Shown: positions 7,934 through 16,378, counted from the stretch's first letter. The stretch: 58,537 nucleotides of DNA from Microbacteriaceae bacterium X2B (GCA_005502445.1 SCPB01000012.1:1-58537); one strand, 5' to 3'. Numbers and translations are program-made. Notes: generated by a model from the sequence alone, not told the origin.

Positions 7934-8197
7934 ATGGTCTCCGTGTCGAAGCAGGTGGGCACGCGCGTATTGCGCGATGAGCTCTCCGACGTCGTGGCCC
8001 GCGTCAGCTACCGCGGTGAGCGCATCGGCGTCACGAAGAACGGCAGACTCGCTGCCGTCATGATCAGCGTGGACGATCTCGAGTTGCTCGAATCCCTCGA
8101 GAACGAGCGCGACCTCGCCGAGTACCGGGCGGCAAAGGCGGAGGACGACGGCACCCGCGTCTCGCTCGATGAACTTCGCGCCGAACTGGACGGATGA
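7934..8197 (+). CDS. Type II antitoxin, Phd/YefM family
   Basis: 87 aa. The N-terminal half (VSKQVGTRVLRDELSDVV, then GVTKNGRLAAVMISVDDLELL) is the Phd/YefM DNA-binding dimer domain. The C-terminal ~25 residues are charged and would wrap the toxin. It overlaps the toxin start by 4 nt (ATGA at 8194-8197), the usual arrangement that couples the two. No Shine-Dalgarno lies before ATG 7934; the transcript is probably leaderless from the TATCGT element. Likely represses the operon through the GGTCAA/TTGACC repeat. Confidence 0.88.
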   Translation: MVSVSKQVGTRVLRDELSDVVARVSYRGERIGVTKNGRLAAVMISVDDLELLESLENERDLAEYRAAKAEDDGTRVSLDELRAELDG

Positions 8198-8460
8198 GCC
8201 GACGCTACAGCGTCGCGCTCACCGGCCCGGCAGCGAAACAGGTCCGTAAGCTGCAGCCACCCGATCGGCGCCGCGTTCTGGCTGCGATCGCCTCGCTGGA
8301 GGACGAGCCGCGACCTCCGGGGGTGCGAAAGCTCGTCGGCGAGGAGAACGCCTGGCGGATTCGGACCGGCGACTTCCGCGTCATCTACGAGATCGACGAC
8401 GGCCTGGTCAGCGTTCTGGTCGTCCGCGTCGGGCACCGACGCGACGTGTACGAGAACTGA
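8194..8460 (+). CDS. Type II toxin, RelE/ParE superfamily
   Basis: 88 aa. Begins YSVALTGPAAKQVRKL, has the core LVGEENAWRIRTGDFRVIYEIDDG and ends VRVGHRRDVYEN, all features of RelE-like mRNA interferases that cut mRNA on the ribosome: basic residues in the centre (K, R, R) and the terminal R-x-x-x-Y. The length is typical and the frame intact, so it is probably active and held by the upstream antitoxin. Confidence 0.9.
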   Translation: MSRRYSVALTGPAAKQVRKLQPPDRRRVLAAIASLEDEPRPPGVRKLVGEENAWRIRTGDFRVIYEIDDGLVSVLVVRVGHRRDVYEN

Positions 8461-8471
8461 GCTCTCTGGGG

Positions 8472-9398
8472 CTACCGGGGCGCGAGCAGCGCCGCGACGA
8501 TCACGAGCGCGGGCACCGACAGCGCGGTCGTGATGAGCACGGCGTCGCGCGCGACGACGACCGCGCGGTCGAAGCGCTGGGCGTACTGGAAGACGTTCTG
8601 CCCGGCGGGCAGGGCCGCAAGCGTGACCACGGTGAACAGCTCGGCACCCTCCAGCCCGACGGCGAACGCCCCGATCGCCCACGCCGCGAGCGGCATCACG
8701 ACGATCTTGAGCACCGTCGCGAGCAGCACGTCGCGGCGACCGGAGCCGGGCGCGAGCACGCGCTGGCCGGTGAGCGAGAGCCCGAGCACGAAGAGCACGA
8801 TCGGCACGGCGGCGGCGCCGAGCAGGCGGAACGGCTCCATGACCGGCTCGGGCGGCTCGACGCCCGTGACCGACAGCAGGAGGCCGAGGGCCGAGCCGAT
8901 GATGAGCGGACTGCGCACGGGCTGCGAGAGCACGCGCCCGATCGAGACGCGCCCGCTCGTCGAGATGTCGAGGATCGTGAGCGCGATCGGCGCGATGACG
9001 ATGAGCTGCAGCAGGATGACCGGAGCCGACAGCGCCGGATCCCCCAGTACGTACGCCGCCAGCGGCAGGCCGATGTTGTTGGCGTTCGTGTAGCTCGACG
9101 CGAGAGCGCCGATCGTGGACTCGGCCGCCCCCCGGCGCCAGACGACCCGCGCCACCACCGCGTAGACGAGGAGGCAGAGCCCCGCGGCCGCGGCGGAGAC
9201 CGGCAGCAGCGCAGAGAACAGCTGACGCACGTCGGCGTCGGCGAGCACCGTGAACAGCAGCGCGGGCGAGAACACGAAGAAGGCCGAACGCCCCATCGCG
9301 TGCGCGGCGTGGGGGCCGAGCACGCCGAGTCGTCCGACGATCCAGCCGAGCGCGACGATCGCGCCGATGATCGCGAACCCCGTGAGCACTCCCGCCAT
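8472..9398 (-). CDS. AEC family transporter (auxin-efflux-carrier type permease)
   Basis: 308 aa with ten predicted membrane helices in two groups around a polar central loop (residues ~130-175). The helix-break motif SYTNANNIGLPL is the conserved N-N-G-P element of the family's first half, and ALPAGQNVFQYAQ is the matching element of the second half. Members export organic acids or similar anions; the substrate is not predictable. Start ATG 9398 begins at MAGVLTGFAIIGAI; further upstream sequence is proline-rich and not membrane-like. Confidence 0.85.
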   Translation of the reverse strand: MAGVLTGFAIIGAIVALGWIVGRLGVLGPHAAHAMGRSAFFVFSPALLFTVLADADVRQLFSALLPVSAAAAGLCLLVYAVVARVVWRRGAAESTIGALASSYTNANNIGLPLAAYVLGDPALSAPVILLQLIVIAPIALTILDISTSGRVSIGRVLSQPVRSPLIIGSALGLLLSVTGVEPPEPVMEPFRLLGAAAVPIVLFVLGLSLTGQRVLAPGSGRRDVLLATVLKIVVMPLAAWAIGAFAVGLEGAELFTVVTLAALPAGQNVFQYAQRFDRAVVVARDAVLITTALSVPALVIVAALLAPR

Positions 9399-9595
9399 CG
9401 CTCCAGTCTCGCCGAAACCCGGGTCGTTCCACGCCACGGCGCCGGGTGGCGGATCGCCGCGCGCGGGCGAGCGTGAGAGCAGCATCCTGGCGCACAGCAG
9501 CCCAATCACGCACTACTATTGCGTCTACTGCAACCATGGACGACCGAATTCCGCATACGCTCGAAGCGGTCCGAACGACGACGAAGGAGGGACCC
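9399..9595. other. Divergent intergenic region, AEC transporter / DUF6421 gene
   Basis: No gene. It holds a small inverted repeat TTGC-N7-GCAA (about 9519-9533), a possible operator. An in-frame ATG at 9536 has no ribosome binding site. AAGGAGG at 9584-9590 sets the start of the DUF6421 gene at 9596. Confidence 0.35.
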
Positions 9596-11077
9596 ATGAC
9601 CGGCACCGCGCGCTCCGCCGCCATCATCGGCGAACCCGAGGTCGTCGAGGACGCGCGGTCGACGGGCGTGCGGGCGGGGGATGCGGCGCTCACCGCGGCG
9701 CAGATCGTCGCCGACCCGGCGTGGGCGGCCCTCAAGCGCGCCGCCGAGGCCGTGCGCCCGCTGCAGGTGAAAGACGGTTCGATCCCCGAACCGAGCGCGC
9801 ACGACGAGGCCGCCCGGCACGTCCGTGCCATCGTCGAGGCGCTGCGCCACTTCGCCCCGCTGATCCCCCACGACGCCGAATACCTGCGCGCGGCCGCGAT
9901 CGATTTCGAGGCATGGCGCGACGGCGGCTTCGGGGTTCCCGACTTCTACGACGCGCTCGACGCCTTCCACCCCGCGCGCGACCGCCGCGACGGCGTCGCC
10001 CATCTCGTCGTGTTCCCGATGTACACGCAGAACGGCTCGAGCGATCGCCTCGTCGAGGCCGTCGTGTTCGAGGTCATCTGGCCCGGCTTCATCGCCGAGC
10101 TCGAGGCGACCGACTACGGCAACGCCCTCTACCTCGGGCTTCGCTTCGCCGACTTCACCTCCGGCTACGACACGAACTCGGCCGTGCTCTTCCCGGAGTC
10201 GGTCGCCGTCACGCCACGCGTGCCGCTCGGCACGCCCGAGGGCACGGCAGCGGCGCTGCCGACCTTCACGTGGGGGGCGATCTTCGCCGACCGCGAGGCC
10301 GCGCGGTACCGCCGGGTCGTGCGCGCGGCGGCCGAGATCACCAAGCTCGACCTGCCCGAAGGCGCGCAGCGCATTCTCGACGACCAGCAGCTCGCCGAGC
10401 GCACCTTCGTCATGTGGGACATGATCCACGACCGCACCCACATGCGGGGCGACCTGCCCTTCGACCCCTTCATGATCAAGCAGCGCATGCCGTTCTTCCT
10501 CTACTCGCTCGAGGAGCTGCGCTGCGACCTCACGGCCTTCCGCGAAGCCGTGCGCCTGCAGCGCGCCGCGGGCACCGACGACATCACGCGCGAGCACGCG
10601 CAGCTCGTGCAGTACGCCGTGATCTTCGACCGCATCTTCCGCTTCTCGATCACCGGTTCACGCCTGCGCAACTACGACGCCGTCGGCGGCCAGCTGCTCT
10701 TCGCGTGGATGCACCAGAAGGGCGTCCTGCACTGGACCGACACGCAGCTCGCCATCGACTGGCCGGCCGTGCCCGACGTCGTCGTCGCGCTGTCGGACGC
10801 GATCGACGACCTCTACTGGGCCTCGATCGACCGGCCGAAGGGCGCCCACTGGCTCGCCGCCTACGAGCTCGTCTCGTCGACGCTCACGCCGCACCCCGCG
10901 AGCCGGTGGGCCGCCGGTCTGCCGCGCGAGGTGCTCGAGGGCCCGCTCAAGGGCTGGACGGATCTGGTGATGGACGACGAGTTCCCGCTGTCGATGTTCT
11001 TCGAGGCGCTGCAGAAGAAGATGGCCGTCGTGATCGAGTCGACCGCGGGCATCACCGGCGCGACCGACGCCGCGTGA
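9596..11077 (+). CDS. DUF6421 family protein
   Basis: 493 aa, cytoplasmic, without signal peptide or membrane helix. The start is ATG 9596, 5 nt after a perfect AAGGAGG, one of the best Shine-Dalgarno sites in the window. Conserved-looking blocks include VVFPMYTQNGSSDR, WDMIHDRTHMRGDLPFDPF, and ITGSRLRNYDAVGGQLLF. The His-rich stretch (HDRTHMRG) and several aromatic/acidic pairs could form an active site, but no catalytic class is apparent. Known from actinobacteria as a family of unknown function. An SDR gene follows after 52 nt and may work with it. Confidence 0.75.
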   Translation: MTGTARSAAIIGEPEVVEDARSTGVRAGDAALTAAQIVADPAWAALKRAAEAVRPLQVKDGSIPEPSAHDEAARHVRAIVEALRHFAPLIPHDAEYLRAAAIDFEAWRDGGFGVPDFYDALDAFHPARDRRDGVAHLVVFPMYTQNGSSDRLVEAVVFEVIWPGFIAELEATDYGNALYLGLRFADFTSGYDTNSAVLFPESVAVTPRVPLGTPEGTAAALPTFTWGAIFADREAARYRRVVRAAAEITKLDLPEGAQRILDDQQLAERTFVMWDMIHDRTHMRGDLPFDPFMIKQRMPFFLYSLEELRCDLTAFREAVRLQRAAGTDDITREHAQLVQYAVIFDRIFRFSITGSRLRNYDAVGGQLLFAWMHQKGVLHWTDTQLAIDWPAVPDVVVALSDAIDDLYWASIDRPKGAHWLAAYELVSSTLTPHPASRWAAGLPREVLEGPLKGWTDLVMDDEFPLSMFFEALQKKMAVVIESTAGITGATDAA

Positions 11078-11116
11078 GCGCGGGCGGCCGAGGAGCAGGC
11101 GCGCGGCGGACGCCGC

Positions 11117-11122
11117 TAGCCT
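11117..11122 (+). promoter_or_regulatory. Candidate leaderless -10 (TAGCCT) of the SDR gene
   Basis: TAGCCT ends 7 nt before ATG 11130, with no Shine-Dalgarno. Confidence 0.4.
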
Positions 11123-11129
11123 CGACGGC

Positions 11130-11792
11130 ATGACCGACCAGCAGAGCGGAGCCGCCGGCCGCACCGTGGTCGTCGCCGGAGCCGGCGGCGCCGCGGGCCG
11201 CGCGGTCTGCGCCGCACTCACCGCCGTCGGCGCCCACGTCGTCGCCGTGAGCTCGCGCCCCGACACGCTCAAGGAGCTCGCGGCGGCCGAGACCCACGCA
11301 CTCGACCTCGCCGATGCGGATGCCGTGGCCGAGTGGGCGCGCGCGCTCCGCTCCCGGCGCCCCTCCATCGACGGCCTCATCCACCTCGTCGGAGGCTGGC
11401 GACCCGGCGCGTCCGACGACGACTGGGAGTGGCTCGAGCGGCGCGTGCTGACGACTCTGCGGGTGGCCTCGCGTGAACTGCGCGACGACCTCAGCGCCTC
11501 GAGCGCGGGGCGCCTGGCGATCGTGAGCAGCGCATCCGTCACCTCGCCCCGCTGGGGCATGGTCAACTACGTGACCCTGAAGGCCGCGGCCGAGACCTGG
11601 GTCGCGGCGCTCGCGAACGGCTGGCGCGTCAAGGGCACGCCCACGGCTGCCGTGACGTTCGTCGTCGAGTCGCTCGAGAGCGAGGGCGTCGTCGACGCGC
11701 TCGCGCAGTCGGTCTCCGCGCTGTGGGATCTCCCGCACGAGCAGCTCAACGGCGTCGTGGCGACGCTGGGCGACGACGTGAGCGCAGAGTAG
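11130..11792 (+). CDS. Short-chain dehydrogenase/reductase (SDR)
   Basis: 220 aa, single Rossmann domain. Nucleotide-binding glycines are in VVAGAGGAAGRAVC (residues 13-26). The catalytic Ser lies in LAIVSSAS and the Tyr-x-x-x-Lys pair in NYVTLKAAAE. The acidic residue after strand 2 is replaced by SSRPD, so NADP(H) is somewhat more likely than NAD(H). The conserved HLVGGWRPG block in the middle resembles SDRs next to DUF6421 genes, but the substrate is unknown. Confidence 0.85.
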   Translation: MTDQQSGAAGRTVVVAGAGGAAGRAVCAALTAVGAHVVAVSSRPDTLKELAAAETHALDLADADAVAEWARALRSRRPSIDGLIHLVGGWRPGASDDDWEWLERRVLTTLRVASRELRDDLSASSAGRLAIVSSASVTSPRWGMVNYVTLKAAAETWVAALANGWRVKGTPTAAVTFVVESLESEGVVDALAQSVSALWDLPHEQLNGVVATLGDDVSAE

Positions 11793-11805
11793 GGAGAATG
11801 GGCCG

Positions 11806-12879
11806 GTGACCCGACTGCACGACACGACCTACCGAGGCTTCGCGAGCGACAACTACGCGGGCGTCCACCCCGAGGTGCTGACGGCCCTCGCCGAGGCCAA
11901 CGACGGCCACCAGATCGCCTACGGGGAGGACCAGTACACCGCGCGGCTCGCCGAGGTCGTGCGGGCCGAATTCGGCGAGCAGGCCGAGGTCGTGCCCGTC
12001 TTCAACGGCACGGGCGCCAACGTGCTCGCGCTCACCGCGCTCATGCCGCGCTGGGGCGCCATCATCGCGAGCGGCACCGCGCACATCCACACCGACGAGG
12101 GCGGCGCGCCCGAGCGCGTGAGCGGGCTGAAGCTCTTCACGGTGCCGACGCCCGACGGCAAGCTGACCCCTGACCTCATCGCGACCGAGGCCTTCGGCTG
12201 GGGCGACGAGCACCGCGCGCAGCCGCTCGCCGTGAGCATCACCAACACGACCGAGCTCGGCACGCTCTACACGCCCGACGAGGTGCGCGCGATCGCGGAA
12301 TACTCGCACGCGCACGGCATGGCCCTGCACCTGGACGGCGCGCGGGTCTGGAACGCGGCGGCGGCCCTCAGCACCTCGCTTCGGGAGTTCACCGCCGACG
12401 CGGGCGTCGACATCCTCTCGCTCGGCGGCACCAAGAACGGGCTGCTCGGCGCGGAGGCGATCGTCGTGATCGACCCGTCGAAGGCGCCCGGGCTCGTGTA
12501 CCTGCGCAAGATGAACATGCAGCTCGCGAGCAAGATGCGCTTCCTCTCGGCGCAGCTGCTGACGCTCTTCGAGGGCGGGCTCGGCCTCCGCTCGGCCGCG
12601 CACGCGAACGCCATGGCCGCGCGCCTCCGGGCCGGCCTCGAGCGGATGCTCGCCTCGGGCGAGGTGCCAGCCGAGTCGCTCGGCTTCAGCCAGGCGACCG
12701 AGGCGAACGCCGTCTTCGCGCTGCTCGACACCGCGGTCGCCGACCGGATCCGCGAGCGCGTGCGCTTCTACGACTGGGATCGCTCGCGCGGCGAAGTGCG
12801 CTGGATGTGCGCCTTCGACACGACCGAGGCCGACGTCGACGCCTTCATCGAGATCGTGCGCGACGAGCTGACCCGCTAG
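11806..12879 (+). CDS. Low-specificity L-threonine aldolase / beta-eliminating lyase family
   Basis: 357 aa, PLP fold type I. The PLP-lysine is in LSLGGTKNGLLGAE (about residue 224), with DGARVWNAAAAL upstream, which holds the Asp that binds the pyridine nitrogen, and the GTGANVLAL phosphate-binding turn near residue 68. Such enzymes split threonine or allo-threonine into glycine and acetaldehyde. The start is GTG 11806, 13 nt after the SDR stop, so the SDR and aldolase may share a transcript. Confidence 0.88.
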   Translation: MTRLHDTTYRGFASDNYAGVHPEVLTALAEANDGHQIAYGEDQYTARLAEVVRAEFGEQAEVVPVFNGTGANVLALTALMPRWGAIIASGTAHIHTDEGGAPERVSGLKLFTVPTPDGKLTPDLIATEAFGWGDEHRAQPLAVSITNTTELGTLYTPDEVRAIAEYSHAHGMALHLDGARVWNAAAALSTSLREFTADAGVDILSLGGTKNGLLGAEAIVVIDPSKAPGLVYLRKMNMQLASKMRFLSAQLLTLFEGGLGLRSAAHANAMAARLRAGLERMLASGEVPAESLGFSQATEANAVFALLDTAVADRIRERVRFYDWDRSRGEVRWMCAFDTTEADVDAFIEIVRDELTR

Positions 12880-12930
12880 ATCGCGCGAGCGGTCGCGCTG
12901 CCGCTCTGGCTCTCCGTCGCCCTGTCGCCC

Positions 12931-12972
12931 TGTCGCTCGGCGCCCTGTCACTCTGTCGCTCGGCGCCCTGTC
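12931..12972. repeat. Two exact copies of a 19-bp direct repeat (23-bp period)
   Basis: Copies at 12931-12949 and 12954-12972; the surrounding sequence repeats the CCTGTC word further, giving a low-complexity tract. Confidence 0.7.
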
Positions 12973-13225
12973 GCTCCCACCCGGTCGGTTGCGCCGCGCC
13001 CCCGTGAGGCGCAGAGGTCGTGGCGGCGTGTCGTCCACGACACCGGGGCAGAGCGACAGGGCCTCGGCTCGGGCGCGCGTGACCGCGACACCCCACCCCC
13101 AGAGCGCTCGGCGGGCTGGCCATCTTCGGCACCGAGAGCGGCAGGGCGTCGCGATCGCGAAGCGCGCCGCCGCCGCTGCCCGGGCTCGCCGTGAGTCGCG
13201 CAGGACGGCGAGCCCGCCCCCGGCG

Positions 13226-13231
13226 TAGCGT
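13226..13231 (+). promoter_or_regulatory. Candidate leaderless -10 (TAGCGT) of the LLM oxidoreductase gene
   Basis: TAGCGT ends 7 nt before ATG 13239. Confidence 0.4.
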
Positions 13232-13238
13232 GGGGTCC

Positions 13239-14231
13239 ATGCTATTCGGACTCTTCATCCCCCAGGGCTGGCGCCATGACCTCGTCGACATCGACCCCGA
13301 TCAGCACTGGGCGGTGATGAAGCGGCTCGCCCAGCACGCCGACGCCGGGCCGTGGGAGTCGATCTGGGTCTACGACCACTTCCACACCGTTCCCGTGCCG
13401 ACCGAGGAGGCCACGCACGAGGCGTGGACCCTCATGGCCGCCTTCGGCGCCGTCACCGAGCGCGTGCGTCTCGGTCAGATGTGCACGTGCATGAGCTACC
13501 GCAACCCGATGTACCTCGCGAAGGTCGCCGCGACCGCCGACCACGTCTCGGGCGGGCGCATCGAGATGGGCATCGGCGGCGGCTGGTACGAGCACGAGTG
13601 GCGCGCCTACGGCTACGGGTTCCCGGGCATCGGCGACCGCCTCGGCCGGCTCGACGAGGGCGTGCAGATCATGCGGCAGGCCTGGTCGCAGGGCACCGCG
13701 ACCCTCGACGGCAAGCACTACCAGGTCGACGGCGCGATCCTGCGGCCGCTGCCCATCCAGAAGGAGGGCATCCCGCTGTGGGTCGCCGGCGGCGGCGAGA
13801 AGGTGACGCTGCGCATCGCCGCGCAGTACGCGCAGTACACGAACTTCTCCGGCAGTCCCGATGAGTTCGCGCGCAAGAGCGAGATCCTGCGCGGCCACTG
13901 CGAGCGGCTCGGCACGAGCTTCGACGCGATAACCCGCAGCGCCAACTACAACGTCGTCATCGCGCGCGACGAGGCCGAGGTGCGCGAGCGCATCGACGCC
14001 GTCGAGGCGCGGCTCGTGCCCTACATCGGCGAGGCGAAAGCAGCAGGCGCCGTCAAGGATCTGCGCGACGGCTCGGCGCTCGCGGGAACCCCCGAGCAGA
14101 TCGTCGAGCGACTGCGCGAGATGGACACGCTCGGCATGACGTACCCGATCGTGTACTTCCCCGAGGCGGCGTACGACGTGAGCGGCATCGAGCTGTTCGC
14201 GCGCGAGGTCGTGCCGGCCCTCGCCGGCTGA
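13239..14231 (+). CDS. LLM-class F420-dependent oxidoreductase
   Basis: 330 aa, a luciferase-like TIM barrel. Recognisable blocks are MLFGLFIPQGWR at the start, IWVYDHFHTVP, ATADHVSGGRIEMGIGGGWYEHEW (phosphate-binding region) and GIPLWVAGGGEKVTLRIAA. The layout resembles the mycobacterial Rv1855c group of predicted F420 enzymes. The reaction is unknown; the cofactor is assigned by family, not by a seen residue. Start ATG 13239 agrees with the family N-terminus and with the TAGCGT element upstream. Confidence 0.87.
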   Translation: MLFGLFIPQGWRHDLVDIDPDQHWAVMKRLAQHADAGPWESIWVYDHFHTVPVPTEEATHEAWTLMAAFGAVTERVRLGQMCTCMSYRNPMYLAKVAATADHVSGGRIEMGIGGGWYEHEWRAYGYGFPGIGDRLGRLDEGVQIMRQAWSQGTATLDGKHYQVDGAILRPLPIQKEGIPLWVAGGGEKVTLRIAAQYAQYTNFSGSPDEFARKSEILRGHCERLGTSFDAITRSANYNVVIARDEAEVRERIDAVEARLVPYIGEAKAAGAVKDLRDGSALAGTPEQIVERLREMDTLGMTYPIVYFPEAAYDVSGIELFAREVVPALAG

Positions 14232-14353
14232 GGGCGGGTGCCCGGCCTGTCGCGCTGCGGCGTGGCGGGCTGAGCGACAGAGCGGGCGGGCCCGGCCGAG
14301 CCGGGGAACGTCGTGCCGCTTGGCGGAGTAGCCCGAAGGGGCTGCGCTGCGCG

Positions 14354-14410
14354 CCTTCCACGAGTACGGAACGAGCGAATCCGCTTCACTCACTCCGTAC
14401 TCGTGGAAGG
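14354..14410. repeat. Long-stem inverted repeat, 17-bp perfect arms
   Basis: Left arm CCTTCCACGAGTACGGA (14354-14370), right arm its exact complement (14394-14410), with a 23-nt loop. It lies between two convergent genes and could end transcription in both directions, but lacks a T-run. It is one of six such elements in this window. Confidence 0.75.
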
Positions 14411-14429
14411 GCGCTGATGGTGGATGACT

Positions 14430-14602
14430 TCACCTGTGGTGCGGGTCGGGCACGTCGCTGACCATGAGAATGTGCTCGACGCGAGGGAACGGCTCGTAGA
14501 ACTCGTGCAGCAGCTCGCGCCGGCGCGCGCACTCCGGTGAGTCGCGAAAGCCCTCGGCGGGCGGCCGGGCACCCCACGGTCCGCGGTCGCGGACGAGGAG
14601 CG
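14430..14602 (-). pseudogene. Possible remnant of an unidentified coding sequence
   Basis: The minus-strand frame ending at the TGA at 14430-14432 is protein-like (RRELLHEFYEPFPRVEHIL) but has no usable start before it runs into the dehydrogenase gene. The family is not recognised. Could be chance in GC-rich DNA. Confidence 0.25.
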
Positions 14603-14605
14603 CCC

Positions 14606-15658
14606 CTACGGCCGGAGCAGCACCTTGATCGCGCGGCGCTCGTCCATGGCGGCGTAGGCCTCGGCGATCTCGGCGAGAGGCAGTTCGAGGTCGAAGACGC
14701 GGCCCGGCTCGATCGTGCCCTCGAGGACGAGCGGCAGCAGCTGCTCGACGTAGTTGCGCACGGGCGCGACGCCCCCGGCGACGCCGACATTGGTGCCGAA
14801 GAGCATGCGGATCGGCAGCTCCGCGCCGCCGCTCGGCACGCCGACGTAGCCGACGCGACCGCCGGGGCGGGCCGACCGGATCGCCTGGTCCATCGACTCG
14901 GCGGTGCCGACGCACTCGAGCGCGGCATCCGCCCCCAGACCGTCGAATAGAGCCGTCACGCGCTCGACGCCGTCATCGCCGCGCTCCTCGACGATCTCGT
15001 CAGCCCCGAAGGCCCGTGCGAGTGCCTGACGCTCGGGGTTCCGCGACATCACGACGATCCGCGCGGCGCCGAGCTGCTTCGCCGCGAGGACTCCGCAGAG
15101 CCCGACCGCGCCGTCGCCCACGACGACGACCGTCGAGCCCGGTCCGACACCCGCCGAGACGGCGGCGTGCCAGCCGGTTCCCATGACGTCGCTCAGGGCC
15201 AGCAGGTGCGGCACGAGCGCGTCGTCGACCGGGCCGGGCACGGCGACGAGCGAGCCGTCTGCGGTCGGAACCCGCACGAGCTCGCCCTGTGCGCCATCGG
15301 CGAAGTGGCCGTCGCGGTCGTCGCGTCCCCACCAGTTGCCGTTCAGGCACGAGGGGCTCACGCCGTTCGCGCAGTTCGCGCACGTCATGTCGCAGTCGTA
15401 GAACGGGGCGATCACGAAGTCGCCGGGTTTCACGGCGGTGACGTCGTCGCCGACCTGCTCGATGACGCCGACGAACTCGTGGCCGATTCGCCGGGGCTCG
15501 GCCGTCTCGGTCACGCCGCGGTAGGGCCACAGGTCGCTGCCGCACACGCACGCGGCGACGACACGGACGATCGCGTCGCGCCCGGTGCCGCTGAGCTGCG
15601 GGTCGGGCGCCTCCTCGAGGCGGATGTCGCGGGGGCCGTGGATCACCGTTGCACGCAT
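14606..15658 (-). CDS. Zinc-dependent alcohol dehydrogenase family protein (MDR)
   Basis: 350 aa. Catalytic zinc ligands are in VCGSDLWPY (Cys) and RRIGHEFVG (His-Glu). Four cysteines in CDMTCANCANGVSPSC form the structural zinc site, and VVVVGDGAVGLCGVLAA is the NAD(P)-binding glycine turn. Oxidises or reduces an alcohol/aldehyde pair; the substrate is not assignable. The start MRATVIHGPRDI at 15658 is the family start and has TAGCCT 7 nt upstream on this strand. Confidence 0.88.
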   Translation of the reverse strand: MRATVIHGPRDIRLEEAPDPQLSGTGRDAIVRVVAACVCGSDLWPYRGVTETAEPRRIGHEFVGVIEQVGDDVTAVKPGDFVIAPFYDCDMTCANCANGVSPSCLNGNWWGRDDRDGHFADGAQGELVRVPTADGSLVAVPGPVDDALVPHLLALSDVMGTGWHAAVSAGVGPGSTVVVVGDGAVGLCGVLAAKQLGAARIVVMSRNPERQALARAFGADEIVEERGDDGVERVTALFDGLGADAALECVGTAESMDQAIRSARPGGRVGYVGVPSGGAELPIRMLFGTNVGVAGGVAPVRNYVEQLLPLVLEGTIEPGRVFDLELPLAEIAEAYAAMDERRAIKVLLRP

Positions 15659-15665
15659 GAGCCGG

Positions 15666-15671
15666 AGGCTA
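15666..15671 (-). promoter_or_regulatory. Candidate leaderless -10 (TAGCCT) of the alcohol dehydrogenase gene
   Basis: Minus-strand TAGCCT ends 7 nt before the ATG at 15658. Confidence 0.45.
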
Positions 15672-15709
15672 TCGAGCCGCCGTGAACGGTCGCTGGATGC
15701 GTGACGCCT

Positions 15710-16117
15710 CTACGCGGTGTCGGCCCCGGGAACGCGCACCACGCAGCGGATGCCCGGCACCGCGGCGAGCCGCCGGTCGAGCGTCACGAGCGACGTCGAG
15801 AGCTCTTCCGCGAGGGCGAGGTACGCGGCGTCGTACGCCGTGACATTGTGCATGAGCGCGATGACCCGGCTGAGCAGCGGCGCCGTGGGCCAGACGTCGA
15901 GATCGAGGTCGACGAGCTGCTGCACGTTGTCGACGAGCCGCTTCTGCGTCATCGCGCCGCGGAGCGTCATGCTTCGCATCGCGCTGACGCACTCGATGAC
16001 GGTGTGCTCAGGCACGACCCAATGGGGGTCGGCGTCGAGCGCCTGGGCGGCACGGTCGACCTCCTCCGGCCTCCCTGACACGAGTGCGACGAGGACGGAG
16101 GCGTCGACGACGATCAC
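15710..16117 (-). CDS. VapC-like toxin, PIN domain ribonuclease
   Basis: 135 aa. The PIN active site is complete: Asp in IVVDASVLV (residue 5), Glu in HTVIECVSAM (~42), Asp in TAYDAAYLALAEEL (~96) and Asp in VTLDRRLA (~114). These bind magnesium for RNA cleavage. It overlaps the antitoxin gene by 4 nt (16114-16117), so translation is coupled. VapC toxins usually cut tRNA or rRNA; the target here is unknown. Confidence 0.9.
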   Translation of the reverse strand: MIVVDASVLVALVSGRPEEVDRAAQALDADPHWVVPEHTVIECVSAMRSMTLRGAMTQKRLVDNVQQLVDLDLDVWPTAPLLSRVIALMHNVTAYDAAYLALAEELSTSLVTLDRRLAAVPGIRCVVRVPGADTA

Positions 16118-16359
16118 GCCCCGCTTTCCCGCCGGGCCTCGGCGATGGCTTCGACGATCTCGTCGGCCCCGATGGTCGATCGCGTGCGGCGTGCGCGACC
16201 GCGCATCTCGTCGAGCCAGCGCCGGTTCGACGCGGAGGCCGCCTCGCGTTCGAGGACCTCGAGCAGGTATCCCTGCAACGACGTGCCCCGTCGCTTCGCC
16301 TCCTCGGCGAGGAGGTCGCGCACGGAGTCGGGCACGTCACGGATCTGCAGAGCCACCAT
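16114..16359 (-). CDS. VapB/FitA-like ribbon-helix-helix antitoxin
   Basis: 81 aa from the ATG at 16359 (MVALQIRDVPDSVRDLL), the classical FitA-type start; open sequence further upstream crosses the operator and is not expected to be translated. The N-terminal 45 residues form the ribbon-helix-helix DNA-binding fold (RDVPDSVRDLLAEEAKRRG, then SLQGYLLEVL), and the C-terminal part would bind VapC. A minus-strand TATGCT ends 6 nt before the ATG, and two TGCATGCA palindromes lie just upstream as a likely operator. Confidence 0.85.
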   Translation of the reverse strand: MVALQIRDVPDSVRDLLAEEAKRRGTSLQGYLLEVLEREAASASNRRWLDEMRGRARRTRSTIGADEIVEAIAEARRESGA

Positions 16360-16365
16360 ACGGAC

Positions 16366-16371
16366 AGCATA
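16366..16371 (-). promoter_or_regulatory. Candidate leaderless -10 (TATGCT) of the vapBC-like operon
   Basis: Minus-strand TATGCT ends 6 nt before the antitoxin ATG at 16359. Confidence 0.5.
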
Positions 16372-16378
16372 CGCACCG

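Larger units (their letters stand above)
12880..13238. other. Intergenic region with short tandem repeats and palindromes
   Basis: No convincing gene. It holds a 19-nt unit beginning TGTCGCTCGGCGCC, present at 12931-12949 and exactly again at 12954-12972. A palindrome GTGTCGTCCACGACAC lies at 13028-13043, and the complement of the GCCCTGTCGC word recurs at about 13056-13065. These may be remains of a repeat-rich spacer; no terminator with a T-run is visible. Confidence 0.45.
14232..14605. other. Convergent intergenic region with a long inverted repeat and an orphan open stretch
   Basis: Holds the 17-bp inverted repeat at 14354-14410 (listed separately). On the minus strand about 14430-14600 reads as coding-like sequence ending FYEPFPRVEHILMVSDVPDP, but no in-frame start codon exists between it and the upstream alcohol dehydrogenase stop. 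It may be a gene remnant. Confidence 0.4.

Noticed and set aside
12931-12972. CRISPR-like repeat
   Set aside because: Only two repeats of 19 bp with a 4-bp gap, no spacers and no cas genes.
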